Positions 1 through 8,500 of a stretch of 64,000 nucleotides of DNA are shown in pieces (positions within the stretch are counted from its first letter, which is position 1; each line of letters opens with the position of its first letter). The stretch is from Planctomycetota bacterium. Its GTDB lineage: Bacteria; Planctomycetota; Planctomycetia; Planctomycetales; Planctomycetaceae. The notes under the pieces were generated by a model. The model did not search any database, had not been told where the DNA came from, and saw only the letters and a list, made by a program, of their open reading frames with translations. The translations under genes were made by a program, and so were the position numbers. The stretch lies in contig QQVO01000004.1 of the NCBI GenBank assembly GCA_003388505.1, positions 124,001 to 188,000 on the forward strand, written 5' to 3'.

Positions 1-445
1 CCAGGCTGCCGATGACTTCGGTCCGCCGACTCGCCGGAGCTCGATTCTGAATGTGCAGGATCGAACAGGCGAACATGCTGGCCAGACCGATCATGAAGAG
101 CACGCGCGCCGCGTAGACTGCGAACCCGAGATCGCGGCAGAAGACGAACAGCGATGTGCCGACGATGAACACCAGCGAACTCGCGATCCACACGCGACGC
201 ACGCCGAGGCCGTCCAGCGCCTGTCCGAGAAACAGACGGGCCAACAGCGACCCGATCAACCCGGCGCGAACAATTTCCCCGGTGATCGACTCAGTACCAC
301 CCAGAAACTGCACGAATTCCGCGAATCGGAACGTGAGCGCATTGGCCACCACGAGCAGCAGATTGGCCGTGTAGGCCAGCCAGAAGGCGCGATCGTAGAT
401 CTGCGGCGACTCCGTATCGGCCGGGACAGTCGGGAGGGTGGTCAT
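1..445 (-). CDS. MFS transporter, N-terminal part (runs off the window)
   Basis: Reading leftward from an ATG at 445, an open frame runs to the window edge, giving about 148 N-terminal residues. A polar leader of about 20 residues is followed by a hydrophobic helix (AFWLAYTANLLLVVANAL). Next come a second helix and the typical MFS loop between helices 2 and 3 (GQALDGLGVRRVW, matching the G-x3-D-R-x-G-R-R pattern), then a third and fourth helix. This is the N-terminal half-bundle of a 12-helix major facilitator protein of the inner membrane. The substrate cannot be told from this part. It lies downstream of the LysM gene on the same strand, separated by 484 bp. Fold assignment is fairly sure; the rest of the gene is not visible. 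Confidence 0.75.
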   Translation of the reverse strand, partial: MTTLPTVPADTESPQIYDRAFWLAYTANLLLVVANALTFRFAEFVQFLGGTESITGEIVRAGLIGSLLARLFLGQALDGLGVRRVWIASSLVFIVGTSLFVFCRDLGFAVYAARVLFMIGLASMFACSILHIQNRAPASRRTEVIGSL

Positions 446-929
446 TGTGTCGGCAGGTCTGCGCGCACTCCTCTCGGAGTGGCAGTCCCGGTTCCGCCCG
501 GCCGAGGCCGAGCCGTTGAGTCAGGAGGGAGTTCTGGCAGGATCCGAACGCAGGTGTCCTTACCAATTCGGTCGCAGTCGATTCTAGCAGACGAGCGAGC
601 CCCCGCCACCTGCGACTTGTCGCGTCGGGACACATTGGACCAGAGCCCACGCGCGACCGGAGGTTCGCCGCGTCCCTTGTCGATTTCGACACAGAGACGC
701 CAGGTCGCGAGGTCGATGCTGCAAGCTGCGCTGACGCCATCGGACCCGCGTTTCCGCGATTTGCAAAGGCGCACGTCATTCGATAGCCTGACTCGGCGGG
801 GAGTGAAAGGCTATCTCCCGTGCGGTGAGGCCGTATGAACCGGGTCAGGCGGGAAACCGAGCAGCCCTAAGTACCGTGCTTTCAGGTGTGCGTGGAGATA
901 GCCTTTCACTCCCTTCGCCGTGCGCGGAG
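446..929. other. 484-bp intergenic region
   Basis: This gap separates the leftward LysM gene from the leftward MFS gene. I see no convincing gene: the open frames on both strands here are arginine-rich and look like out-of-frame readings of GC-rich DNA. It holds a 20-bp perfect inverted repeat (799-913, listed separately), which begins just after the LysM stop codon. The 150 bases upstream of the MFS start presumably contain its promoter, but no clear -35/-10 pair stands out. Confidence 0.6.
799..913. repeat. 20-bp perfect inverted repeat, 75 bp apart
   Basis: Positions 799-818 read GGGAGTGAAAGGCTATCTCC and 894-913 are the exact reverse complement. A third related copy of the core (GATAGCCT, 782-789) can pair with 808-815, so two alternative hairpins compete. 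The block begins 17 bp past the stop codon of the leftward LysM gene. It may act as a transcript end or be a small non-autonomous element. No target-site duplication is obvious and there is no T-run. Confidence 0.7.
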
Positions 930-1769
930 TCACTTTTCCTGTTGTGCAGGAATGAAGGGTCGCGATCCGACCGGTCGAAACCGGCCCCGCGGCGGCTCGG
1001 AGTTCTGCGGACTGTCATCGCCGGCCTCCCGATCACTCTCCACCCGCCTCTCGATCGACGTTTCCTCTGCTGCGGAAACTTCCTTGGGGGCGGGTTCCAC
1101 CTCGATTTCCTCGGAGTCGGCGGCTTCTGATGGAATGACGAGCACCATCCCCGGTCTCAGGTCGTCCGGACTGGCCAGCAGATCACGATTGGCCGCGAAG
1201 ATCTCATCGAAGCGGCTGGTTTTGCCGAGCAGACGTCCCGCGATACGGCTCAAGGTGTCGCCGTTGCGGACGGTGTAGCGTTGCACAGCCGGCGCTTCGA
1301 CTGGTTCCGCTGCGACCGAGGAGAGTTCGACGAGAGAGGATGGCGGCGCAGCGGTGGCAGGATCGTGGGCTGCCTCCGCGACAGGTTCGGACGAATCGTT
1401 GATGCCGTGTTCTACAGGTTCAACGCTCGGCTCGCGTGCGAATGCTTCAGGGACGTCGGCCACGGTCGTGGGACGAATCGGCTCCACCGGGTCCGGGGAG
1501 GTGGTTGGAGCGTCCTTCCGGAAACTGGCCCCAGCAGCATCGACCGCGATTTGCCGGGGTTCTGCGTCCCGCGCGGAACTCGTGCCGGGCTCGTCGGATG
1601 ACGTATAGGGCCGAATTGGAAGCTGTTCGATGTCCGAATCAACTTCCGCGAGATCCTCGAGTTCGATCGCGGCCGTCTCGATGGGCGACTCTCTGGGAAA
1701 GCAGAGCGCCGCGGCGAAGCCGACGAGCATTACTCCCAAAGCCAGCCCGAGTTTGTGATCGCGTTGCAT
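930..1769 (-). CDS. Membrane-anchored LysM protein
   Basis: The predicted protein has 279 residues. The ATG at 1769 is preferred because a hydrophobic anchor (LGLALGVMLVGFAAALCF, residues 7-24) follows at once; a longer frame to 1970 adds an implausible Arg-rich leader. A long acidic, Pro/Ala/Glu-rich linker (about 30-160) leads to one LysM domain at about residues 165-213, starting YTVRNGDTLSRIAGRLLG and ending GMVLVIPS. The last 65 residues are charged and probably disordered. LysM binds N-acetylglucosamine polymers, so the likely role is peptidoglycan contact from an inner-membrane anchor. The layout (anchor, acidic linker, LysM) matches the larger two-LysM protein at 30425-32176. The precise function is unknown. 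Confidence 0.85.
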   Translation of the reverse strand: MQRDHKLGLALGVMLVGFAAALCFPRESPIETAAIELEDLAEVDSDIEQLPIRPYTSSDEPGTSSARDAEPRQIAVDAAGASFRKDAPTTSPDPVEPIRPTTVADVPEAFAREPSVEPVEHGINDSSEPVAEAAHDPATAAPPSSLVELSSVAAEPVEAPAVQRYTVRNGDTLSRIAGRLLGKTSRFDEIFAANRDLLASPDDLRPGMVLVIPSEAADSEEIEVEPAPKEVSAAEETSIERRVESDREAGDDSPQNSEPPRGRFRPVGSRPFIPAQQEK

Positions 1770-2056
1770 AAGGACTTCTGTCTGACATCGCGGGACGGAG
1801 AAAGCTCGGCCTCGGTGGGGCATGTCCCGCGGACGACAGTTCGCGGTTGTAAAAACATCGCCACACCTGTTTGCAGCCGATCGCGCCGTGTCCCTGGCAG
1901 CCAGCAGAACGTCTCGGGGTGTCCCGCTATCGAAGTATCGGCCCGATTGCGCGTCGGGCGTCACCCCCATGAGTGAAAGTTGGCCCCGGCCTGCGGATTG
2001 CCGTAGAACGTGTCAATCGCAACGATTCTCCCGCTCAGGTAATTTTCTTGATGAAG

Positions 2057-2407
2057 TCACCCGGCGATCGACTGGAATCGCCACCGCTGACCGGAGGGGC
2101 CGATTTCCAGGCTGGCTTCGACCATCCAGGCCGTTCCGTTCAGCCGGAGCGGTTGCTCTGCGGCGGCTGCCGGATCGCCGGAAAAGACGCCACTCTCGAC
2201 GCGCTTCACGACGCCACGGTCGCCGCTTACAGAACCTTCGTAGTCCAGATAGTGTTTGCGATGATCCGCCAGGGGTTCGGCGGCAACCACTCGGTCCGGG
2301 CCCGGTTCCTCCAGCAGCCTCCACGTCCGCAAAGCGTCTCCGCATTCGAACATGAGATCCCAATGAGGAAACGGGTGGTCGTGCGCGAGGATCACGAAAC
2401 GCGGCAT
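2057..2407 (-). CDS. Stand-alone LigD-type 3'-phosphoesterase domain protein
   Basis: The predicted protein has 116 residues. It opens MPRFVILAHDHPFPHWDLMF, whose HWDLMFE segment matches the H-x-D-x-R-x-E block of the phosphoesterase domain of bacterial DNA ligase D. A later block (HYLDYEGSV...GVVKRVESGVF) matches the D-Y-x-x-F-E-G stretch of the same family. In LigD this domain trims 3' ends during non-homologous end joining. Here it is a single-domain protein with no ligase, polymerase or Ku gene in the window. The Arg of the active-site block is replaced by Met, so activity is uncertain. It faces away from the secreted-protein gene at 2601, leaving a 193-bp divergent region. The family call is good; a repair role is inferred. 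Confidence 0.78.
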   Translation of the reverse strand: MPRFVILAHDHPFPHWDLMFECGDALRTWRLLEEPGPDRVVAAEPLADHRKHYLDYEGSVSGDRGVVKRVESGVFSGDPAAAAEQPLRLNGTAWMVEASLEIGPSGQRWRFQSIAG

Positions 2408-2600
2408 GGAAGCACCGGCTGCAGCGGCTGAGGCCGTCTCATTGGGGTGGGAGTCCGTTTTCTCTCGACGTCCGAAAACCCGAAGAAATGGCGGAAAAAT
2501 GCGTCAGATTCGGACTCGACTGGGATTCCGCGACTGCGGCGGTTATCCTGCACGTATGCCGTTTGTTCCACGTCAAGCTGTGAATTGCAAGGGGACGAGA

Positions 2601-3332
2601 ATGTCTTCCGCCCGAATCCGGAATCCATCGCACAATCTTTCTGCCGTATTGCCGACAGCTTTGACGGTGCTGTGCGCAACTCTTGTACTCAGTTCGCCGG
2701 CTGACGCTCAGCGGTCTCGTTCCAAGACGGAGACCAGGACGGGCAAGGTGATCGAAGTCCAGGAACAGGGCCGCGCGAAAAAACTGATCGTCGAGGTCGA
2801 CGGAGAACAAGTCGAATTCCTGATCAACGCCAACGTTAAACTGTCGGTCCAGGCGCCGGGAGACACGGGGTTCGTCCAGGAAGGTCAATTCGTTTCCGCA
2901 ACCGGCGTGCTCTCCAACGAGCAGATTTTCATCAAGGAGTTGACTGTGCATCTCGTCGGACGCGGGCAGAAACTCCCGGCCGGCAAGATCGTGAAAGCTC
3001 CTGCCCAGGTGGGAGAAAGCCAGAACGCCTACAACCTTGCCGGGCCCGTGCTGGGAACCAAACCGGACGAAGACTATCCCGATCACACCGTGCTTGGGCT
3101 GAAGGTCGCGGGTCGCGCTCCGAAAATCATGCTCGAGCCCGATTACAGCGTGACGGTCAGCAGTTCGGACGCTTCGATGATTCCGGCGGACGCGCCGATC
3201 GAAATGGAAGTCGCTCCGCTGCGCGGCGGACGGTTTCGTCTCGTCGCGGCCACGGTGACGCTTTCGGAACCGCTCAGTTCCGAGGAAGTTCTCGGCTCGG
3301 GGGCCGGTGAAGAGACTGGTCGCGAAGAATAG
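2601..3332 (+). CDS. Secreted protein of unknown function
   Basis: The predicted protein has 243 residues. The ATG at 2601 is chosen because AAGGGGACGAGA lies just before it and a signal peptide follows (NLSAVLPTALTVLCATLVLS, cleavage near PADAQR). An in-frame ATG at 2556 is the alternative. The mature protein carries an OB-like or small beta-rich segment (GKVIEVQEQGRAKKLIVEVDGE, FLINANVKLSV, GQFVSATGVLSNEQIFIKELTVHLVG), then a second beta-rich half ending in an acidic tail. The lengths and alternating hydrophobic pattern fit two beta-sandwich domains. No catalytic motif is visible. Similar exported proteins are common in planctomycetes. Function not recognised. Confidence 0.8.
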   Translation: MSSARIRNPSHNLSAVLPTALTVLCATLVLSSPADAQRSRSKTETRTGKVIEVQEQGRAKKLIVEVDGEQVEFLINANVKLSVQAPGDTGFVQEGQFVSATGVLSNEQIFIKELTVHLVGRGQKLPAGKIVKAPAQVGESQNAYNLAGPVLGTKPDEDYPDHTVLGLKVAGRAPKIMLEPDYSVTVSSSDASMIPADAPIEMEVAPLRGGRFRLVAATVTLSEPLSSEEVLGSGAGEETGREE

Positions 3333-3367
3333 TCCCTCCTGTGCCGCCTCAACTGAGTCGCCCGGCG

Positions 3368-4936
3368 CTATTCTTCAATCGCGGCCTCCGGAAACGCTGT
3401 AAGAAACGCCTCCGCCATTTCTGTGCGGATGCGTTGCCTGAGTTGCCGTGACATCAACGTGCTGTGGTCCTTGCCGGTGTGAATTTCGACCACCGCGTCG
3501 CTGCCCAGTTCCTCGAGGGTCTCCTTGAGCAATATCGTCGCTCCCTCCAGGTAAAACGTGTCTTTCTCTCCCATGAAGATGTGCAGTTTGCCGCGCAGTT
3601 TCGGGCCGAGAGATTCCCAGTTTTCCTGTAGCGTCAGGCGGATGTCGTAGGCTTTCCAGGCATCGGCGACTTCGCCGTCGATCTCGCCGGATTTCCGGTC
3701 CCACAGCAGCAGCGGCTTGCCATCGGAACCGCGCGGGCTGAAGACCGCTTCAAAGCTGTGGAGTTGTCCGCCATAGCCGTTGACGTGCTCCATCCAGGAG
3801 AAATCGTCGTACCAGACGGCGACCTCGTCCCCCCGCCGGGCCAGCGGACGACGGTTCCCATCGCGATCAGAGAACATGTTTTCTCCGTCCCGGTACAGAT
3901 CGATCCGCTGGAAGTCCTCGAAACAGACCGGATCGGGGGCGGTGCTCCACACTCCGCCGAACTGATCGGGATAGGCCACCTGCAGCCAGAGTGAACTCCA
4001 GCCACCTGACGAATGACCGGTGACAAATCTCGCCGCGGGATCTGGCACGCACCGAAACCGACTTTCGAACTCCGGAATCAGTTCTTCGATCAGTGCCCGG
4101 CCGACCGGGCCGTTGTTGGCCGAATCCGCGAACACGTGATGACCCAGCGGACAACTGGGATCGAGCATCACCCGCAGGAACTCGACTCCCCCGGGATTCG
4201 ATTCATCGACCGGCCTGTCCGATTGCCCCATGAAGTGCGTCCCACCGAAACCGGGAATCGTGAACATCGTGGGATAGCGCCGCGCGGGTTGATCGTAATA
4301 ACTGCCCGGCAGGATGACGGCGGCTGAGAGCGTGACGTCGCGCCCGTGAAACTCGCTCAGGAGTTTGGATCGCACGGTCAGCAATTTGGCCCATTTCGTT
4401 TCCCGGAATGACGGCGCCGTGACAACGCGGCTGATTCTGAGATCGATGACGCCCTTGTCCGGATCGACGGTGATGACGTCGCTGTAACCATTGCCGGCGC
4501 CGACGCCGACCTGCCGTTCATGAGGATTGAAGCGGGCGACCGCCTGGGCCTTGAATCCCGCCAGGTCAACGTCATCGAACTCTCGCGGATACGTCAGGAC
4601 GTCTTCGCCACCCGGAGCGACCTCCAACGCGGCGGCGGGCGCCCACTCTTCGACGTCGATCGACAGAAACGGCTCTGTTCCGAACCAGCGCGGTCCGAGT
4701 CTCGGCTCGGAGTTCGACGAGAAATAGACGTAAACCCGACCGGTGTAGGCTGTCTCATGCAGCGATTCGTCGAACGTCAAACGGAACGTCGGCTGCGCGG
4801 CGGTGGCCACCGGCGAGGAAGCCGGCAGGTTCAAGGTCAGCAGCCACAGCAAGACAAGTCGGCGACCCGCTTGTGCGGCTGTTCCGATTTTTCGATTCTG
4901 CAACGGGAGTATCGCGTTGATCATTCGTCTCGTCAT
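3368..4936 (-). CDS. Exported alpha/beta-hydrolase (putative esterase family)
   Basis: About 522 residues from the ATG at 4936. ATGs at 4924, 4984, 4987 and 5026 are also in frame. The longest would overlap the divergent slyX start, and 4984 has a GGGAGG about 17 bases upstream, so the start is not settled. A signal peptide is visible (LVLLWLLTLNLPASSPVATA). The catalytic core is late: the nucleophile elbow FVTGHSSGGWSS, then DPVCFED, and a C-terminal GKDHSTLM that supplies the likely histidine. The layout resembles the esterase D / putative esterase family (PF00756) with a long N-terminal beta-rich extension. It probably hydrolyses an ester in the periplasm; the substrate is unknown. It converges with the secreted-protein gene, with 35 bp between the stops. 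Confidence 0.8.
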   Translation of the reverse strand: MTRRMINAILPLQNRKIGTAAQAGRRLVLLWLLTLNLPASSPVATAAQPTFRLTFDESLHETAYTGRVYVYFSSNSEPRLGPRWFGTEPFLSIDVEEWAPAAALEVAPGGEDVLTYPREFDDVDLAGFKAQAVARFNPHERQVGVGAGNGYSDVITVDPDKGVIDLRISRVVTAPSFRETKWAKLLTVRSKLLSEFHGRDVTLSAAVILPGSYYDQPARRYPTMFTIPGFGGTHFMGQSDRPVDESNPGGVEFLRVMLDPSCPLGHHVFADSANNGPVGRALIEELIPEFESRFRCVPDPAARFVTGHSSGGWSSLWLQVAYPDQFGGVWSTAPDPVCFEDFQRIDLYRDGENMFSDRDGNRRPLARRGDEVAVWYDDFSWMEHVNGYGGQLHSFEAVFSPRGSDGKPLLLWDRKSGEIDGEVADAWKAYDIRLTLQENWESLGPKLRGKLHIFMGEKDTFYLEGATILLKETLEELGSDAVVEIHTGKDHSTLMSRQLRQRIRTEMAEAFLTAFPEAAIEE

Positions 4937-5024
4937 AAAGTATGAACAGATACAACGTCTATTTCGCGGAAGCGTCTTCCGCATCATCAGTTGATTTCCG
5001 GAATTCCTCCCGGCCGATCGCGTC

Positions 5025-5252
5025 ATGACGCCCCAAACGCATCCGAATGACGATCCGGACGCGCGAATCGTTCAGCTCGAGTCTCTTATTATGCACCTGC
5101 AGCGAGACATCGAACAGTTGAGCCGGGCGATTCTCGATCAGAACACGGAACTCGACCGACTCCGCGTCGACCTTTCTCGACTGGAAGCTCGATTCGATGA
5201 AGATGACGCGGAGGAGCGCGACCCCCTGAGCGAGCGGCCGCCTCACTACTGA
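5025..5252 (+). CDS. slyX: SlyX family protein
   Basis: A 75-residue protein that is almost entirely a coiled coil (RIVQLESLIMHLQRDIEQLS through DRLRVDLSRLEARF) and ends in the PPHY signature typical of SlyX. Length and tail agree with the family. SlyX is a small cytoplasmic protein of unclear role, named from its position next to slyD in enterobacteria; no slyD is seen here. The start lies in the divergent region shared with the hydrolase gene. The 95 bp to the convergent SNF2 gene contain a GC-rich stem (CCCC...GGGG) without a clear T-tract. Confidence 0.85.
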   Translation: MTPQTHPNDDPDARIVQLESLIMHLQRDIEQLSRAILDQNTELDRLRVDLSRLEARFDEDDAEERDPLSERPPHY

Positions 5253-5347
5253 GGACGGAGCGGGCGTCAGTCCCCTTTCCGGGGCGCGGGGCAGCCTTCG
5301 ATTCCGGCCGTTTCGGCGTACGAGTCGAGGCAAACCTTTGAGGCGCT

Positions 5348-7303
5348 TCACGCGGCCTCCGCCTCCTCTGGCGTGACCTTCCTCTCCCCTTTCCCCGTCC
5401 GCGCCTTCAAATCGAACAGGCCGAAAATCTCGCTCGCCGTCAGGCTCAGCGAAGCGTTCGAGTTGTCGCCGTCGCCCAGAATGCGGGCGAACAGTTCGCG
5501 CTTCTGCTGCAAGACCTGGTCGATCTTTTCCTCGATCGTGTCCTTGCAGATGAACTTGCTGACGATGATCTGCGACGCCGTTGCGCCGATGCGATGCGCC
5601 CGGTTGATCGCCTGGTCCTCCACAGCCGGATTCCACCAGCGATCGTAGAGAAAAACGTAACCTGCGAATTGGAGGTTCAAACCGACCGCCCCGGTGCCGT
5701 AGCTCATGAGCAGGATGTGCGCGTCGTCGTCTTCCTTGAACCGGGTGAGAATCGGCTCGCGTTTGCCGGTGGGAACGCCGCCGTGATAGATCAGCGGATT
5801 GAACTCCTTGAGCCGCGCATCGAGCCAGTCGAGCGTCTTGGTCCATTGGCTGAACAGGATCGCCTTGCCGCCCGAATCGGCGATTTCCTCCATGTCGGCC
5901 CGCAGGCGATCCAGTTTGGAGGACTCGCCGGTCAGCGGGTCGTAGTTGGAAATCTGTTTCAGCCGCAGGACAAGTTCGAACACGTGCTGGACGGAGATCG
6001 ACTCGCCCATTTCGTTGAGCTGGATGACGCCCTCCTGTTCAGCCTGCTGATAGGCGTGCTTCTGAGCCGGCGCGAGTTCGATGATCTCGTCCCGGTCGAA
6101 ACGGGGAGGCAGGTCGGTCATCACCAGGTCTTTGGTGCGGCGCAGCACGTACGACTCGCTGAGCTGCGTCAACTGACGAATGTCGGGCGCTCCCCGCGGA
6201 GGCACGACGCCCATAAACTCGAACAGCGACGCCATTTCCTCCGGCCGATTCTCGATCGGCGTGCCGGTCAGACAGACGCTGCGCTTCCTGGGAATCGAAC
6301 GGATGACCGTGCCGGTAAGGGAGTCCCGATTCTTGATCCGCTGCGCTTCGTCGAGAACCACGAGATCGAATTTCGGCGGCGCATGGACGTTCGCAGGATC
6401 TGCATCGGTGTTGATCGGCGGCTTCTCTTGCTGAACATGCTTGCGAGACCGAAGCGATCGCCCGAGTCCGTCGACGTCGAGAGAGAGGCCGGTCCGCCGG
6501 CCTTCAGCCCGCGCCTGATCGAGCAGCATTTCTTGAAAGTCACGAACGACAAGCTCGTAGTTTGCAAGAAAGACATGAGAGCCCGGCATCCGCCAGATCA
6601 GCCGCCTGCGGGCTGAGTCCCCCTCGATCGTTGTCACCGGGATTTCTTCGGCCCAGAGTTTGAACTCCCGTTGCCAGTTGGGAATCAACGGCTTGGGACA
6701 CACCAGGAGCACCCGCCGCACCTGTCCGGCCCGCAGCAGCAGGCGCACGGCGGTAATCATCTGCATCGTCTTGCCCAGTCCCATTTCGTCGGCGAGCAAT
6801 GCCGCGTTCTGGGAGAACAGCCAGGCAATCCCTTCAAACTGATAAGGGAACGGTTCGAAGGGCATGATCAGTTCCTGCCCCTGCAGCCACGATTCGAGCG
6901 GCGGCTGCAGCAGATAGAACAGCCGGTCTTCGAGCGAAAGCGCATCGGCCGGAGGTTTGATTCGCGTCGACTTGCGCGGCTTCTGCGATTCGGCGCGGGA
7001 CTCCGGGGCCGCGATCTTTTTCAGCTTCTCCGGGGAATCCTCTTTCTCAGGCTTCGGAGGAAGAAATTCGATGCCCTCGGGAAAGGTGAGCCCGGCGGTC
7101 TTCAGCCTGTTCCAGTACGGTTTCCAGCTCGGGACGAAGCCGGCCTTGCCAAGCAGAGAGGCAGCTTGCGTCTCGATTCGCGGGAGTCTCCGCAGCGCGC
7201 CGTTGACCCCGGTGACAGGCACATCAGGAGTTCCCACGCTCAGAGGGAGTGATGTCGTTTCACACCCTGCGGCGTCGCCTCTGGAGTGAGCGTCAGTTTC
7301 CAC
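5348..7303 (-). CDS. SNF2-family DEAD/DEAH helicase-like ATPase
   Basis: A 651-residue protein starting at a GTG (7303) with GGAGG six bases upstream. Residues 1-130 are a variable, charged N-terminal region. The SNF2 core follows: Q-motif region ([14 protein letters not shown]), Walker A DEMGLGKT (about 172-179), [13 protein letters not shown] (motif Ia), [11 protein letters not shown] (Walker B, about 316-324), [10 protein letters not shown] (motif III), and the C-terminal helicase lobe with [21 protein letters not shown] and NRAHRIGA (motif VI). It is a double-stranded DNA translocase of the bacterial SNF2/RapA-like type. Its target is not known. It sits 24 bp downstream of the 176-residue unknown protein, so the two are probably co-transcribed. 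No methyltransferase or nuclease partner of a known SNF2 defence system is adjacent. Confidence 0.88.
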   Translation of the reverse strand: METDAHSRGDAAGCETTSLPLSVGTPDVPVTGVNGALRRLPRIETQAASLLGKAGFVPSWKPYWNRLKTAGLTFPEGIEFLPPKPEKEDSPEKLKKIAAPESRAESQKPRKSTRIKPPADALSLEDRLFYLLQPPLESWLQGQELIMPFEPFPYQFEGIAWLFSQNAALLADEMGLGKTMQMITAVRLLLRAGQVRRVLLVCPKPLIPNWQREFKLWAEEIPVTTIEGDSARRRLIWRMPGSHVFLANYELVVRDFQEMLLDQARAEGRRTGLSLDVDGLGRSLRSRKHVQQEKPPINTDADPANVHAPPKFDLVVLDEAQRIKNRDSLTGTVIRSIPRKRSVCLTGTPIENRPEEMASLFEFMGVVPPRGAPDIRQLTQLSESYVLRRTKDLVMTDLPPRFDRDEIIELAPAQKHAYQQAEQEGVIQLNEMGESISVQHVFELVLRLKQISNYDPLTGESSKLDRLRADMEEIADSGGKAILFSQWTKTLDWLDARLKEFNPLIYHGGVPTGKREPILTRFKEDDDAHILLMSYGTGAVGLNLQFAGYVFLYDRWWNPAVEDQAINRAHRIGATASQIIVSKFICKDTIEEKIDQVLQQKRELFARILGDGDNSNASLSLTASEIFGLFDLKARTGKGERKVTPEEAEAA

Positions 7304-7327
7304 AACAACCTCCGGTGATCTGCACGA

Positions 7328-7858
7328 TCAGGCGGCTGAGCCCGAACGGAGCGTCTCGCGCAGCGCCTCGGTGACGCGTTCGAGCGGTTCGAGCAGGTCG
7401 GCGTCGGCGGAGACTCTTTCGACCCCTGCGGCGGCGATGTCGCGGTCCTCGGGAAACTCCGTGTGAAATCGCAGCAGATTGCGGCCGACCTGCAGCCGGG
7501 TCACATCGGCAAGCTCGCTGCTTCGCGGATCACCGTCCACCAGGCAGGCCACAGGCGCCGGGACGTGCTCACGCAACTCGAGCAGGGCCGGCTGATCGAC
7601 GAGAATCAGTTGCGGCTTGACATCGACTCGAGCATGGAGAGTTTTTCCAATCAGCTCGCTCCACACGAATGGCTTGAGAGTCGGACCGTACAAGATGGCC
7701 TGGGTCCGGTTCGGACGAACGGGCGTTGTGCATTGGAATTCAAGCGGCCGGCCGAGGTGATTGGTGACAAGCAGACCGCCAGCGAACGCATCGTCTCCCA
7801 CCTCGACCACGCGCAAGAATCCCAGGTGAAATCCGGAGTTCGACTTTGGTCCGGCCAT
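7328..7858 (-). CDS. Conserved unknown protein upstream of the SNF2 ATPase
   Basis: A 176-residue protein from the ATG at 7858; a TTG at 7879 would add seven residues. It has no signal peptide or membrane segment. The N-terminal half is beta-rich and contains a hydrophobic, conserved-looking stretch (GFLRVVEVGDDAFAGGLLVT, then GRPLEFQCTTPVRPNRTQAI and LYGPTLKPF). The C-terminal half is helical. I know similar proteins only as planctomycete hypotheticals. Adjacency to the SNF2 gene suggests they work together, but nothing in the sequence states a function. Confidence 0.75.
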   Translation of the reverse strand: MAGPKSNSGFHLGFLRVVEVGDDAFAGGLLVTNHLGRPLEFQCTTPVRPNRTQAILYGPTLKPFVWSELIGKTLHARVDVKPQLILVDQPALLELREHVPAPVACLVDGDPRSSELADVTRLQVGRNLLRFHTEFPEDRDIAAAGVERVSADADLLEPLERVTEALRETLRSGSAA

Positions 7859-8074
7859 GCTGTTTTCTGCCGACTTCAATGACGCGTCAGAATTCTCTGC
7901 CGATGCGGGACGCGAACGCGTCGATCAGGCGGATCGGGGAGCCGAGCGCACGACTCCCCCCTGCAGACAACATCGACGTCACCACGCAGCGGACTTGAAC
8001 ACAACTGCGGCTGACGACATCGCTATGTCGCTCGCAACACGTTGTCCCACAATGAGTTGCATTGCAGGCGCGGT

Positions 8075-8449
8075 CTAAGATGCCTCCGCCGTCAGAGCAG
8101 AGACGGCGTCCTCGCGCGTTTCAAAGTACGGCCAGAGCTTGAAGAGGCTCATGTTCTCAAGCACCTTGTGCATGTGCGAGTTGGCTGAGCAAAAGGCGGC
8201 TTTTCCACCGCGGTTGCGCGTCTCGCGCAGCATGGAAATGAGCGAGCCGATGAATTCCGAACCGCAGTATTCCATCTGCTCCATGTCCATGATGACCACG
8301 GGAGACTTGGTCTTCAGCAAATGCGTGCGGACGGCGTTCGATTCCTGGTGCAGATCATGATAACGGAAGCCGCTGCCTTGCCCGAGCGGAGCGACAACCA
8401 GCGCGCCGTCCGACTCTTCGATCTTGAACAGCTTGAGATGCTTGACCAT
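8075..8449 (-). CDS. STAS-domain anti-sigma factor antagonist-like protein
   Basis: A 124-residue protein covering a single STAS domain: beta strands DGALVVAPLG and KSPVVIMDMEQMEYCG, the helix SEFIGSLISMLRETRNRGG, the strand KAAFCSANS, and the C-terminal helix HKVLENMSLFKLWPYFETRE. In SpoIIAA-type proteins a serine in D-x-x-x-x-D-S-S-G is phosphorylated. Here the equivalent stretch reads MEQMEYCGSEFIG, with a single serine and a cysteine before the glycine. It may still be a partner-switch component. No anti-sigma kinase gene is adjacent, but an FHA-GAF-PP2C phosphatase is encoded at 49967-51634. It lies 51 bp downstream of the methyltransferase gene on the same strand. Confidence 0.85.
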   Translation of the reverse strand: MVKHLKLFKIEESDGALVVAPLGQGSGFRYHDLHQESNAVRTHLLKTKSPVVIMDMEQMEYCGSEFIGSLISMLRETRNRGGKAAFCSANSHMHKVLENMSLFKLWPYFETREDAVSALTAEAS

Positions 8450-8500
8450 GCGGCAGATTCTATCAGCCGTGCTGTGCGATGGAAGGTGAAAATCAACGCA

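Noticed and set aside
53-838. A 261-codon open frame on the + strand over the MFS gene and following gap
   Set aside because: Composition is His/Arg/Gln-rich with no domain; it is antisense to a clear membrane protein gene. GC-rich third positions keep such frames open.
5594-6616. A 340-codon + strand frame opposite the SNF2 gene
   Set aside because: It is the antisense shadow of the helicase core; the leftward protein has all SNF2 motifs.
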